A stretch of DNA of 42,348 nt, taken from contig NZ_JAIPUT010000039.1 of NCBI RefSeq assembly GCF_020055635.1, positions 1-42,348 on the forward strand. The letters are read 5' to 3'. A program made the position numbers and the translations under genes. Each line of letters opens with the position of its first letter. Position 1 is the first letter of the stretch. The notes under the pieces are model-generated. The model saw only the letters and a program-made list of their open reading frames with translations, did no database searches and had not been told where the DNA came from. Source of the DNA: Marivita sp. GTDB lineage: Bacteria; Pseudomonadota; Alphaproteobacteria; Rhodobacterales; Rhodobacteraceae. Below are positions 14,942-22,552 of the stretch, piece after piece.

Positions 14942-16681
14942 ATGACGAAACTGGACTCCAAGAAACCACAGCCCGCCGTGCCCGGGAATTTTTTCAACGA
15001 AATGTCGGCGCACGAGCTGGAACGGTTTCTCGATTTTGTCAGCCGGTTCATGACCGAAACCCAGGACACCCTGTTGCTGGGGATGCCCGCGCGCGAAGTG
15101 CCGATCATGGTCCAGCTCATGCGATCGCATCTTCGCGGGCGGCTGGAGACACCATCGTCGCTGATCGACGGTTCAGGACTGGCGCGGGGCACGGCCCACC
15201 GTCTGATCGAGGAAATGGTGGAGAAAGGCCTGATCGCCAAACGTCCCCGCACTCGTAGCGGCAAGACCTTCTCGCTGCATCCGACGCGGCGGATGATCGA
15301 TGCATGGATGAACTATGTGCGTCGGGTGAAATCGCTGCTGGGCACAGCGTTCGGACTGTCGGAAGACACGGATTATTTTTTTGGCGCCTCGTATCTGGCC
15401 ACTGCCGCTGTGGCCCCACTGCCTGTCATGCCCAGCAAGCTGAATCTGCCCGGCGGTTTGCGCCTGCTTCTTCACGCGGATGCGGGTTTCATGGCGATGC
15501 AGAAACTCAAACGGCAGTTCGAGATGCATTTCGGCACTGAAATCGAGGTTCGGGCGCTCAGCATTGACCGGCTGCACCGGGAAATTCTCGACAACGCCGG
15601 GCGAGGTCAGTCACGCTATGACCTGGTCACATGTGATGTCTGCTGGATGGAAGAGATGATCCAGGCCGAGGCGATCCGGCCCGTGCAAATCCTGGATGGA
15701 GGTGAGGCGCGCGATTTGATGGATTTCCACCCTGAGGCGCTTTCGACCGTTCAGCGCGACGATATCCTCTATGGCATTCCTGTCCAGACCACGCCGGAGC
15801 TGTTTCTGTACCGCACCGACATTTTCGAACAACAGGGATTGGAGCCACCAGAGCGCCTCGGCGACTTGCTGGAATGCGCCCGCCGGCTGCACGATCCGGC
15901 TCGCGGGATGAGCGGTATCTGCTGGAATGGCGCGCGCGGAACGCCGGTGGGCACGAGTTTCATGATGCTGATGGCGGATTTTGGGCAACCCATACTGAAC
16001 CTGTCGCGCATGGGGAACGGGTTCCGCGATCAGCAGCTTGCCGGCAAAGAGCTTGTTCCGATGCTTGATAGCCCGGAGGCGCTCGAAGCGGCGGAGTTTC
16101 TCGTTGAAGTGCTCTCATGGTCGCCGCCCAACGTGCTGCAGATGTCGTGGTACGAGCGCGCCCGTTGTTATGCGGACGGGAAAGCTGCAATGGCCTATAG
16201 CTACACCCAGATCCTGCCGTTGGTCGAGAACCATCCGGAACTGCCAAGCTTTGGGCACACGGGGTATCTCCCGCACCCTACGGCACCTGGCATCCCGCGC
16301 AATGCGCCGCTGGGTGGTTGGAACATCTGCGTGCCCTCCAACCTCAAATCCGCGCGGATCGGAGACGTAAGCCTGGCTGCGCGTACTCTGACCTCGGCTG
16401 CCGCCACGAAACTCTACATTGAAAATGGCAGCCTTGTGAGTTCACGCTTCAGCGTTTGCAACGACCCGGTCGTGGCTCACGGTCGCCCGGTCATCGCCAC
16501 CGTCGACAAGATGGCCCGCGCGGGTCAACTTCAGACTTGGGCGCGTCCGGCTGTGCCGCAATTCAACGCGCTTGTTCGCATCCTGGGGGAGGAAATCCAC
16601 ACCATGCTGCTGCGGAACAAGAAACCCGCCGCCGCCCTGCGTGATGCCCAGGCCCGCTGTGAACGGGCAATGGGTCTATAA
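14942..16681 (+). CDS. Regulator 1: winged-helix DNA-binding domain fused to an SBP_bac_1 solute-binding domain
   Basis: This 579-residue protein has no signal peptide. Residues 55-118 form a winged helix (helix pair SGLARGTAHRLIEEMVEKGL, wing RPRTRSGKTFSLHPTRR). From about residue 172 to 560 it has the complete fold of an extracellular solute-binding protein: LHADAGFMAMQKLKRQFEM, YDLVTCDVCW, DDILYGIPVQTTPELFLYR and FGQPILNL. Homology-only pipelines would call it an extracellular solute-binding protein, but the absence of an export signal and the DNA-binding domain point to a cytoplasmic sensor. It aligns with regulator 2 from the first residues to the last, including RSGKxFSLHPTR and GxLQTWxRP. 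ATG 14942 and ATG 15002 are both possible; 15002 aligns exactly with the start of regulator 2, but neither has a strong ribosome site. It is divergent from the iolG-like gene. Confidence 0.8.
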   Translation: MTKLDSKKPQPAVPGNFFNEMSAHELERFLDFVSRFMTETQDTLLLGMPAREVPIMVQLMRSHLRGRLETPSSLIDGSGLARGTAHRLIEEMVEKGLIAKRPRTRSGKTFSLHPTRRMIDAWMNYVRRVKSLLGTAFGLSEDTDYFFGASYLATAAVAPLPVMPSKLNLPGGLRLLLHADAGFMAMQKLKRQFEMHFGTEIEVRALSIDRLHREILDNAGRGQSRYDLVTCDVCWMEEMIQAEAIRPVQILDGGEARDLMDFHPEALSTVQRDDILYGIPVQTTPELFLYRTDIFEQQGLEPPERLGDLLECARRLHDPARGMSGICWNGARGTPVGTSFMMLMADFGQPILNLSRMGNGFRDQQLAGKELVPMLDSPEALEAAEFLVEVLSWSPPNVLQMSWYERARCYADGKAAMAYSYTQILPLVENHPELPSFGHTGYLPHPTAPGIPRNAPLGGWNICVPSNLKSARIGDVSLAARTLTSAAATKLYIENGSLVSSRFSVCNDPVVAHGRPVIATVDKMARAGQLQTWARPAVPQFNALVRILGEEIHTMLLRNKKPAAALRDAQARCERAMGL

Positions 16682-16683
16682 GG

Positions 16684-17799
16684 TTAGACGCAGACCCATT
16701 CCCGTTCGGCATGGGATGCCTGCATAGCTTCAACCGTGCGCTGTACTTCGTAGGCCTCGCGGAAATCGGGACCACAGGCCGGCCCGCCCGAATGCGCCGC
16801 CAGCAATTCGGCCACCTCGATCACCTTCAGATCATTGAAGCCCAAGTGATGTCCCGGTGCCGGACAGAATTGGCCATAAGGCGGATGGGCCGGGCCGGAT
16901 TCGATCCTCGTATAGCCGCTTCGCCCCTGCGTGCCGGACCAGAGCTGCAATTCGTTCATCCGTTCCTGGGTAAAAGCCATAGCACCCTTGGTTCCGCTGA
17001 TTTCCCAAGACAGGTCCATGGTGCGGGCGGTGGCGGCCCAATTGGCCTCGAGACTACCGCTCACCCCGCTATTAAAGCGCAGCAGCGCGTGGGTCATGTC
17101 GTCCACTTCGACGGGCGCTCGCTCGGACGCGCCGGGTGCTTTCGGCCGGGTCCTGTGGATCGTCCTGCAATCCGCCTGCACCCTGGCGATCGGGCCAACA
17201 AGATAGCGCGCCATCGAAATGATGTGGCTGCCGATATCGGCCACTGCCCCACCGCCCTGCGGGTCGGTGCGGAAGGAATGTGGCACGTCGGGGTCGGCCA
17301 TGTAATTCTCGGCATGGCGGCCACGAAAGCCGGTGACCTCGCCAATCTCGCCGCTCGAGATGATGTCGCGCGCCAGCTTGATCATCGGGTTGCGCAAGAA
17401 ATTGAATCCCACGAGCGTGACGATGCCCGACGCCTCTGCCGCTTCGGTCATCTCAAGCGCCAGCGCTGCCGTGGTCGAGAGAGGCTTTTCGCAATAGACG
17501 GTCTTGCCCGCCGCAATTGCCGCATGGGCAATCGGCGCATGCAGCACGTTGGGTGCGGTGATGGCCACGATGTCAACGGACTCATCCGCGACCAGATCCT
17601 GCCAGTCGCCTGTTCCGCGCGCAAAGCCAAGAGACAGCGCAGCCTGTGCAGCCTGTTCGTCGCTTGCATCCGCAAGCACGCGCAGTCGCGGCTCGGCCGG
17701 CACGTCGAACAGCCCCGCAACGCTGCGGAACGCATTTGCATGGCAGCGCCCCATGAATCCCGATCCTACCAGTCCGATGCCGATCTCCGGTTTGCTCAT
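16684..17799 (-). CDS. Gfo/Idh/MocA-family oxidoreductase, system 2
   Basis: This 371-residue NAD(P)-dependent dehydrogenase has a Rossmann start GIGLVGSGFMGRCHANAF, the EKP motif (YCEKPLSTT) and a GFNFLRNP segment, followed by the usual C-terminal alpha/beta domain. It is only moderately like the two IolG-type proteins here and belongs to the broader group that includes pyranose and levoglucosan-type dehydrogenases. ATG 17799 is chosen for a perfect AGGAGG eight bases upstream; 17838 would overlap the ATPase gene. It is the last gene of the ABC system 2 operon. Its stop lies 2 bp from the convergent stop of regulator 1, leaving no room for a separate terminator. Confidence 0.88.
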   Translation of the reverse strand: MSKPEIGIGLVGSGFMGRCHANAFRSVAGLFDVPAEPRLRVLADASDEQAAQAALSLGFARGTGDWQDLVADESVDIVAITAPNVLHAPIAHAAIAAGKTVYCEKPLSTTAALALEMTEAAEASGIVTLVGFNFLRNPMIKLARDIISSGEIGEVTGFRGRHAENYMADPDVPHSFRTDPQGGGAVADIGSHIISMARYLVGPIARVQADCRTIHRTRPKAPGASERAPVEVDDMTHALLRFNSGVSGSLEANWAATARTMDLSWEISGTKGAMAFTQERMNELQLWSGTQGRSGYTRIESGPAHPPYGQFCPAPGHHLGFNDLKVIEVAELLAAHSGGPACGPDFREAYEVQRTVEAMQASHAEREWVCV

Positions 17800-17818
17800 T
17801 GTCTGATCCTCCTGTCGG

Positions 17819-19324
17819 TCATGCCGCCGCATCGTCACGATGATGGGACACAGCGTCGATCAGGTTTTCCTCGGTCATCGCGTCCCCTTCGAATTCTGCA
17901 ACAATCGCGCCCTCGGACATGGCCAGAACCCGGTGGCTGACGCCGAGAACCTCGGGCATTTCCGAAGAGATCACGATCACTGCCAGCCCTTTTTGCGCCA
18001 AGTCCGCAATCAATTCGTGAATGGCCGATTTCGACCCCACGTCGATCCCACGAGTCGGTTCATCGAGAATGATCAGTTTGGGATCCGCACAAAGCCACTT
18101 GGCCAGAACAAATTTCTGTTGGTTGCCACCCGAAAGCTGAGACACCGCCTGATCCGGACCGGTGGTCTTGATCGACAGGGCCGAGCGGTATTTCTCGAAC
18201 ACCGCCAGTTCCTTTGGTCGGTTCATGATCGACACTGACGAAAACAGTCCAAGATGCGGCAGAGACGTGTTTTCCCGCCCACCCATCATCAGCACAAGCC
18301 CCTGTTCCTTTCGGCTTTCGGGCACCAGTGCCATGCCCATGTCAATGGATTGCCGAGGCGAGGGCAGGGCGATCTCGCCGCCTTTCCAATACAGCTTTCC
18401 GCTGTCGGCCTTGCGGACGCCAAAGACGGTTTCGACAACCTCCGACCGCCCGGCCCCGACAAGCCCGTACAATCCCAAAACCTCGCCTTCGCGTACCGAG
18501 AAACCGACATCGCGGAAAACACCCGCTTTGCTCAGCCCTTCGACGCGCAGCACTTCTGCCCCGAACTCGGCTTTGGCCCTGATAAAATAGGTATCCAACG
18601 TACGCCCGATCATCATGCGGGTGACCTGGTTCAAGTCGGTTTCGGCCGTATCGACCGTGCCCTGCACCTGACCGTCGCGCAGCACCGTGATGCGGTCGGT
18701 TATATCAAAAATCTCGTTCATCTTGTGCGAGATATAGACGATGCCGACACCCCGCGCCTTCAGGCCGCGAATGGTCTGGAACAATTGATCCTTCTCGGTG
18801 TCCGTCAATGATGCCGTGGGCTCGTCGAAGATCACGACGTTCGCGTTGAACGCTTCGGCGCGGGCGATCTCGACCATCTGCTGCATCGCTACCGACAGGG
18901 TGCCAACGCGCGTATCCGGGCCGAAGCCACATCCCAGTGCGTCCAACGCGCTTGCCGCGTGACGACGCAATTCGCGCTTCTTCAGCACCCCGAACCGGTT
19001 TGTGGGCCAAGCTCCCAGGTAGATATTCTCGGCCACCGATAGTTCCGGCGAGAGCGACAATTCCTGGTGGATCAGCAATATCCCCTTTCGCCGCGCATCC
19101 AAGGGGCCGGCGACCTGGGTCGGCGCTCCCTGGTAGATGATTTCACCGGCATCGGGCTTGTGCAGCCCGGCCAGCACTTTCATCAAGGTGGATTTTCCGG
19201 CCCCGTTTTCGCCCACCAACGCGTGAACCTCGCCGGAGCGGATGTCAAAGCTTACATCGTCAAGCGCTGTGACACCCGGGAACGTCTTGGTAATGCCTTC
19301 GACCTTCAGAATGACGTCGCCCAT
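17819..19324 (-). CDS. Sugar ABC transporter ATP-binding protein, system 2 (double domain, RbsA/XylG-like)
   Basis: This 501-residue protein has two ABC domains. The first has Walker A GENGAGKST near residue 39, Q-loop LIHQELSLSPELSVAENIYL and Walker B VVIFDEPTASL. The second has the degenerate Walker A GLVGAGRSE usual for this family, then LSGGNQQKF and LIILDEPTRGIDVG. This layout matches RbsA, XylG and MglA. The start at 19324 overlaps the stop of the permease gene as TGATG; a longer upstream frame has no family similarity. It powers the two permeases encoded just upstream and precedes a Gfo/Idh/MocA dehydrogenase by 19 bp. Confidence 0.92.
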   Translation of the reverse strand: MGDVILKVEGITKTFPGVTALDDVSFDIRSGEVHALVGENGAGKSTLMKVLAGLHKPDAGEIIYQGAPTQVAGPLDARRKGILLIHQELSLSPELSVAENIYLGAWPTNRFGVLKKRELRRHAASALDALGCGFGPDTRVGTLSVAMQQMVEIARAEAFNANVVIFDEPTASLTDTEKDQLFQTIRGLKARGVGIVYISHKMNEIFDITDRITVLRDGQVQGTVDTAETDLNQVTRMMIGRTLDTYFIRAKAEFGAEVLRVEGLSKAGVFRDVGFSVREGEVLGLYGLVGAGRSEVVETVFGVRKADSGKLYWKGGEIALPSPRQSIDMGMALVPESRKEQGLVLMMGGRENTSLPHLGLFSSVSIMNRPKELAVFEKYRSALSIKTTGPDQAVSQLSGGNQQKFVLAKWLCADPKLIILDEPTRGIDVGSKSAIHELIADLAQKGLAVIVISSEMPEVLGVSHRVLAMSEGAIVAEFEGDAMTEENLIDAVSHHRDDAAA

Positions 19325-20298
19325 CAGGTGTACCCCTTGTGGTTCAAAACTTTGTCCAGAACGAGGGCCAACACGAGCACGGCGCCCATCACCATCAGTT
19401 CCACATAATTGGGCGTGTTCAGCAGCCGCAGGCCATTCCGCAAGACCGCCAATGTCAGCACACCCCCGATCGTCATCCACATGCTGCCGAACCCGCCTTG
19501 CAGGCGCGTGCCGCCAAGCACCACGGCGATGATCGTCCACAATTCCCAGATCCTGCCTGCATTGGGTTCGGCCGTGCCAAGCCGCATCGATAGCAGTATG
19601 CCGCAAACCGCCGCCAGCGTGCTGCAGATTGTAAAATTTATGATCTTGTGGCGCTTGACGTTGATGCCCGCATCGTGCGCGGCCTCGATATTGTCACCGA
19701 CTGCATAGGTTTCGCGGCCATGCCGAGTGCTCGACAGCACCCATTGGAAAAACAGCGCAAGCGCGAAAAAAATCATTGCCGTAAGGGAAATCGGGCCAAG
19801 ATACACCTCGGGAATCTCGGTATAACTGAAATCCGGCACCATCAGCGCGTTTTCACCCGAGTAGACAAAAACCAGGCCCCGAATGCCGATCAGCCCACCC
19901 AGCGTCACGATAAAGGAATGCATCCCGGACAGCGCCACGAGCGTCCCGTTGAGGAACCCCAGCGCCGCGCCCGACATCAGGCCAAGGAACACCGCGGGCC
20001 AGACGCCCATGTGATCCTGCAACCCAATTGCCAATGCGGAGGCCAGTGCAAGGACGGCGCCCACGGACAAATCAATCTCGCCGTTGATCATTACCATCGT
20101 CATGCCGATGGCGAGAATGCCGATGAACGCGCCCTGGGTCAGGATGTTGCCAATATTGTTGACGGTAAGAAAATACGGGCTTGCCCAGGAAAAGACGATG
20201 ATTGTCAGCGCCAGGAACACCCAAATATGGTTTCTGAGCAGCCACCCGAGCACGCTTTGCAGCGGCGATCCGGCACGGATATCGGTTGCGTGGCTCAT
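19324..20298 (-). CDS. Sugar ABC transporter permease, system 2, second subunit
   Basis: This 324-residue inner-membrane permease belongs to the RbsC/XylH family. It shows about eight to ten hydrophobic helices, the family motif MVMINGEIDLSVGAVLALAS near residue 67, and GDNIEAAHDAGINVKRHKI before the last helices. Its ATG overlaps the stop of the other permease gene as ATGA and its stop overlaps the ATPase start as TGATG. The two permeases share family motifs but are clearly diverged, so a heterodimeric channel is likely, unlike system 1 with a single permease. Confidence 0.92.
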   Translation of the reverse strand: MSHATDIRAGSPLQSVLGWLLRNHIWVFLALTIIVFSWASPYFLTVNNIGNILTQGAFIGILAIGMTMVMINGEIDLSVGAVLALASALAIGLQDHMGVWPAVFLGLMSGAALGFLNGTLVALSGMHSFIVTLGGLIGIRGLVFVYSGENALMVPDFSYTEIPEVYLGPISLTAMIFFALALFFQWVLSSTRHGRETYAVGDNIEAAHDAGINVKRHKIINFTICSTLAAVCGILLSMRLGTAEPNAGRIWELWTIIAVVLGGTRLQGGFGSMWMTIGGVLTLAVLRNGLRLLNTPNYVELMVMGAVLVLALVLDKVLNHKGYT

Positions 20299-21248
20299 GC
20301 GAAAATCCTTCCGCGCTTGGCGCCCAGATCAATCCAGACTGCGATGATGATGACAGCCCAGGTGACGAGCCATTGCACGTAGTAGGGAAAGCCCAGCAAC
20401 AGTAGTCCGTTCTGGATGAAACCGAGCATCGAGATCCCGATGACCGTGCGCCAGATACTGCCCGAGCCGCCCAGGAGCGAGGTGCCGCCAAGGATTACAC
20501 CGGCAAGCACCGTCAGCTCATAACCTTGTCCGATCGTGTTCTGCGCGCCCATCACGCGGCTGCCCATGATGACGGCCGCAACACCGGTTGTGAAACCCGA
20601 GACGACATAGGTCCAGAATACCGTCCAGCGCGCGTCGATCCCGGAAAAGACGCTGGCGGTCTCATTGCCGCCCACACCATAGACGCGCCGCCCGAAGGTC
20701 GTGAATTGCAGAACAACGCCTGCGATTACGGCACCGACCAAAAACAGGATAACCGGCACCGGCAGACCCAGAAAATCACCCCGTCCGAAAACTGCAAACC
20801 AGGTCTCCTGCGCGTTTGCGACATTGACGTTCGACCCGCCCGAATACAGCAGGACAAGACCTTGTAAAAAAGACAACATCGCCAGAGTCACGATCAAAGC
20901 GTTCAGCCCGACAAAACCCACGAGCACTCCGTTGAAAGCGCCCACCGCCAACCCCGCCAGCAGCGTCATGACGATCGCTGGGAAAGGCCCTGCGATATTG
21001 TGCTGATCGACGACGATGACGGTCAGCAGCGTCAACAGCGAACCGATCGAGAGGTCAAGGCGCCCGGTCAGCACGACAAAGGTGACCCCCAGCGCCATCA
21101 TGCCCGTGATCGACACCTGCCGGAGCACATCGAGAATGTTGCCCGGCGACAGAAAGGCATCGGCATTGAGCGCGACTACTCCCAGAAACACCAGGAAGGC
21201 CAGTGCCAGCCCGTGCCGGCGCAACAAGCCATTGATCGTCTGTCCCAT
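20295..21248 (-). CDS. Sugar ABC transporter permease, system 2, first subunit
   Basis: This 317-residue RbsC/XylH-family permease has the motif FVVLTGRLDLSIGSLLTLLT near residue 57 and GGNETASVFSGIDARWTVF in the C-terminal third, with hydrophobic helices throughout. ATG 21248 is preceded by GGGAGGAC and is preferred over upstream frame extensions that look non-coding. It is first in the operon permease, permease, double ATPase, Gfo/Idh/MocA. The binding-protein gene is transcribed divergently from the same 260-bp intergenic region, which carries two operator-like sites. Confidence 0.92.
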   Translation of the reverse strand: MGQTINGLLRRHGLALAFLVFLGVVALNADAFLSPGNILDVLRQVSITGMMALGVTFVVLTGRLDLSIGSLLTLLTVIVVDQHNIAGPFPAIVMTLLAGLAVGAFNGVLVGFVGLNALIVTLAMLSFLQGLVLLYSGGSNVNVANAQETWFAVFGRGDFLGLPVPVILFLVGAVIAGVVLQFTTFGRRVYGVGGNETASVFSGIDARWTVFWTYVVSGFTTGVAAVIMGSRVMGAQNTIGQGYELTVLAGVILGGTSLLGGSGSIWRTVIGISMLGFIQNGLLLLGFPYYVQWLVTWAVIIIAVWIDLGAKRGRIFA

Positions 21249-21297
21249 TGAATGTCCTCCCTGCATTGACGATAGAAAGCGTCCGGGGTCCGAAAAA

Positions 21298-21318
21298 CTA
21301 CCGTTATGTCCAAAATGA
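21298..21318. promoter_or_regulatory. Candidate operator, class II (permease side)
   Basis: The sequence reads CTACCGTT then ATGTCCAAAATGA. It resembles 24324-24344, which has the same CTACCGTT followed by CGTCCAAATCTGA. It lies 50-70 bp upstream of the first permease gene of system 2. It is the weakest of the class II copies because the spacer is one base shorter. Confidence 0.4.
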
Positions 21319-21382
21319 ATCTTTGCCCGGAGGACTTCCGAGCAGCGCTCTGACGTCGGTCTTCGTTGCAAATTACCGAAAA

Positions 21383-21397
21383 TCAGATTTGGACATT
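21383..21397. promoter_or_regulatory. Candidate operator, class II (SBP side)
   Basis: The minus strand reads AATGTCCAAATCTGA, sharing the exact 12-mer GTCCAAATCTGA with the regulator 2/GMC intergenic region at 24333-24344. It lies about 112 bp upstream of the system 2 binding-protein gene. Confidence 0.5.
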
Positions 21398-21508
21398 TAA
21401 GCAATTGAGCGCGCCCCCCTTCTGCCGAACAGTCAGAGGCAAGCACCCCGAAACGCTGCCAACGGGGCGTGCACAGAGGAGGAATGGCAGTGTCCAGAGG
21501 AGGAAAAC

Positions 21509-22498
21509 ATGACGAAATTCACAAAAGCACTGGCCCTCGCCACCGCTGTTGTCTGCTCAGCAGGTGCCGTAACAGCACAGGATGTGCCGGACTGGCTTGA
21601 CGGAGAGCTCAAGAAGCCGCTTTCCGAGACACGGATCGGCATCACCGTGCTTTATCCCGGCTCCAACGCCTATCAGGCAAAATATGCCGAAACCGCCGAA
21701 GCCTATAGCCGGGAGCTTGGCATCCAGGCGACCGTGATGGACCCGCAAGGCGACCCGGCCACGCAATTTGACCAGATCCAGGATATGGCGTCACAAAACA
21801 TGGACGCGCTGGTGGTCTGGCCCACATCTCAGAATGCGCTTATTCCGGCGATCCGCAACGCATCGCGCGCAGGGATCCCGGTAATTACTTCGAACTCGCC
21901 GATCGGCGAAGCGGGACGCCGCTACGTCGTCGGCCATACCGGCCCCGACGATTGCGCTCAGGCCGAGCAAGCCGCCGAGATGTTGGCAGATTCACTCGGG
22001 GGCGAAGGCGATATCGTGGTGGTCGAAGGTACGCCCGGATACTCCGTTTCAATCCTGCGCAAGAACTGCTTCCTCGACAAGATGGCGGACGATTATCCCG
22101 GAATCAACGTTCTCGCCAGCCAGACCGCAGAATGGAACCGGGAGAAGGCGCAGACCGTGATGGAGACGTTCCTTACCCAGTTCGGCGACGAGATCGACGG
22201 GGTCTATGCCTTTGACGATGGTATGGGCTTGGGCGTGATCAGCGCACTGCAGGGCGCCGGCAAGGAACCGGGAGAGGTCAAGGTCGTGACCTGCAATCAG
22301 TTCGGCGAAGGCTGGGACGCGATGAAGGCCGGTTGGCATTCGGGATCCAACAAGCAATCCCCGGTCGATGACGCAATCCTGGCCATCCAGACCGCGATAA
22401 AGGTCGCTAACGGCATCGACGTGCCGGACCTGCAAGGCATCGAGACGCCGAAGGTGCTGCCGCAGAACGTGGACGATTTCGAGCGCCCGTCCTGGTGA
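21509..22498 (+). CDS. Sugar ABC transporter substrate-binding protein, system 2 (RbsB family)
   Basis: This 329-residue periplasmic protein has a signal peptide of about 23 residues ending in AVTA and a Peripla_BP_4 fold. Typical blocks are MDALVVWPTSQNALIPAI, AGIPVITSNSPI and VYAFDDGMGLGVISAL. It should supply substrate to the divergently encoded permeases and double ATPase. The ribosome site GAGGAGG lies six bases before the ATG. An exact second copy of CAGAGGAGGAA occurs 21 bp upstream. The gene is monocistronic and ends in a strong hairpin at 22519-22542. System 1 and 2 binding proteins are in the same broad family but are not close copies. Confidence 0.9.
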   Translation: MTKFTKALALATAVVCSAGAVTAQDVPDWLDGELKKPLSETRIGITVLYPGSNAYQAKYAETAEAYSRELGIQATVMDPQGDPATQFDQIQDMASQNMDALVVWPTSQNALIPAIRNASRAGIPVITSNSPIGEAGRRYVVGHTGPDDCAQAEQAAEMLADSLGGEGDIVVVEGTPGYSVSILRKNCFLDKMADDYPGINVLASQTAEWNREKAQTVMETFLTQFGDEIDGVYAFDDGMGLGVISALQGAGKEPGEVKVVTCNQFGEGWDAMKAGWHSGSNKQSPVDDAILAIQTAIKVANGIDVPDLQGIETPKVLPQNVDDFERPSW

Positions 22499-22518
22499 AC
22501 CCGGTCTCGTGTCATTTC

Positions 22519-22542
22519 GGGCCGCGTCTTGGGACGCGGCCC
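22519..22542. terminator. Hairpin terminator between convergent genes
   Basis: GGGCCGCGTC, a TTGG loop and GACGCGGCCC form a perfect 10-bp stem between the convergent system 2 binding-protein gene and regulator 2. There is no T tract, so it may act in both directions with weaker release or as an mRNA end. Confidence 0.7.
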
Positions 22543-22552
22543 GTATGACTGA

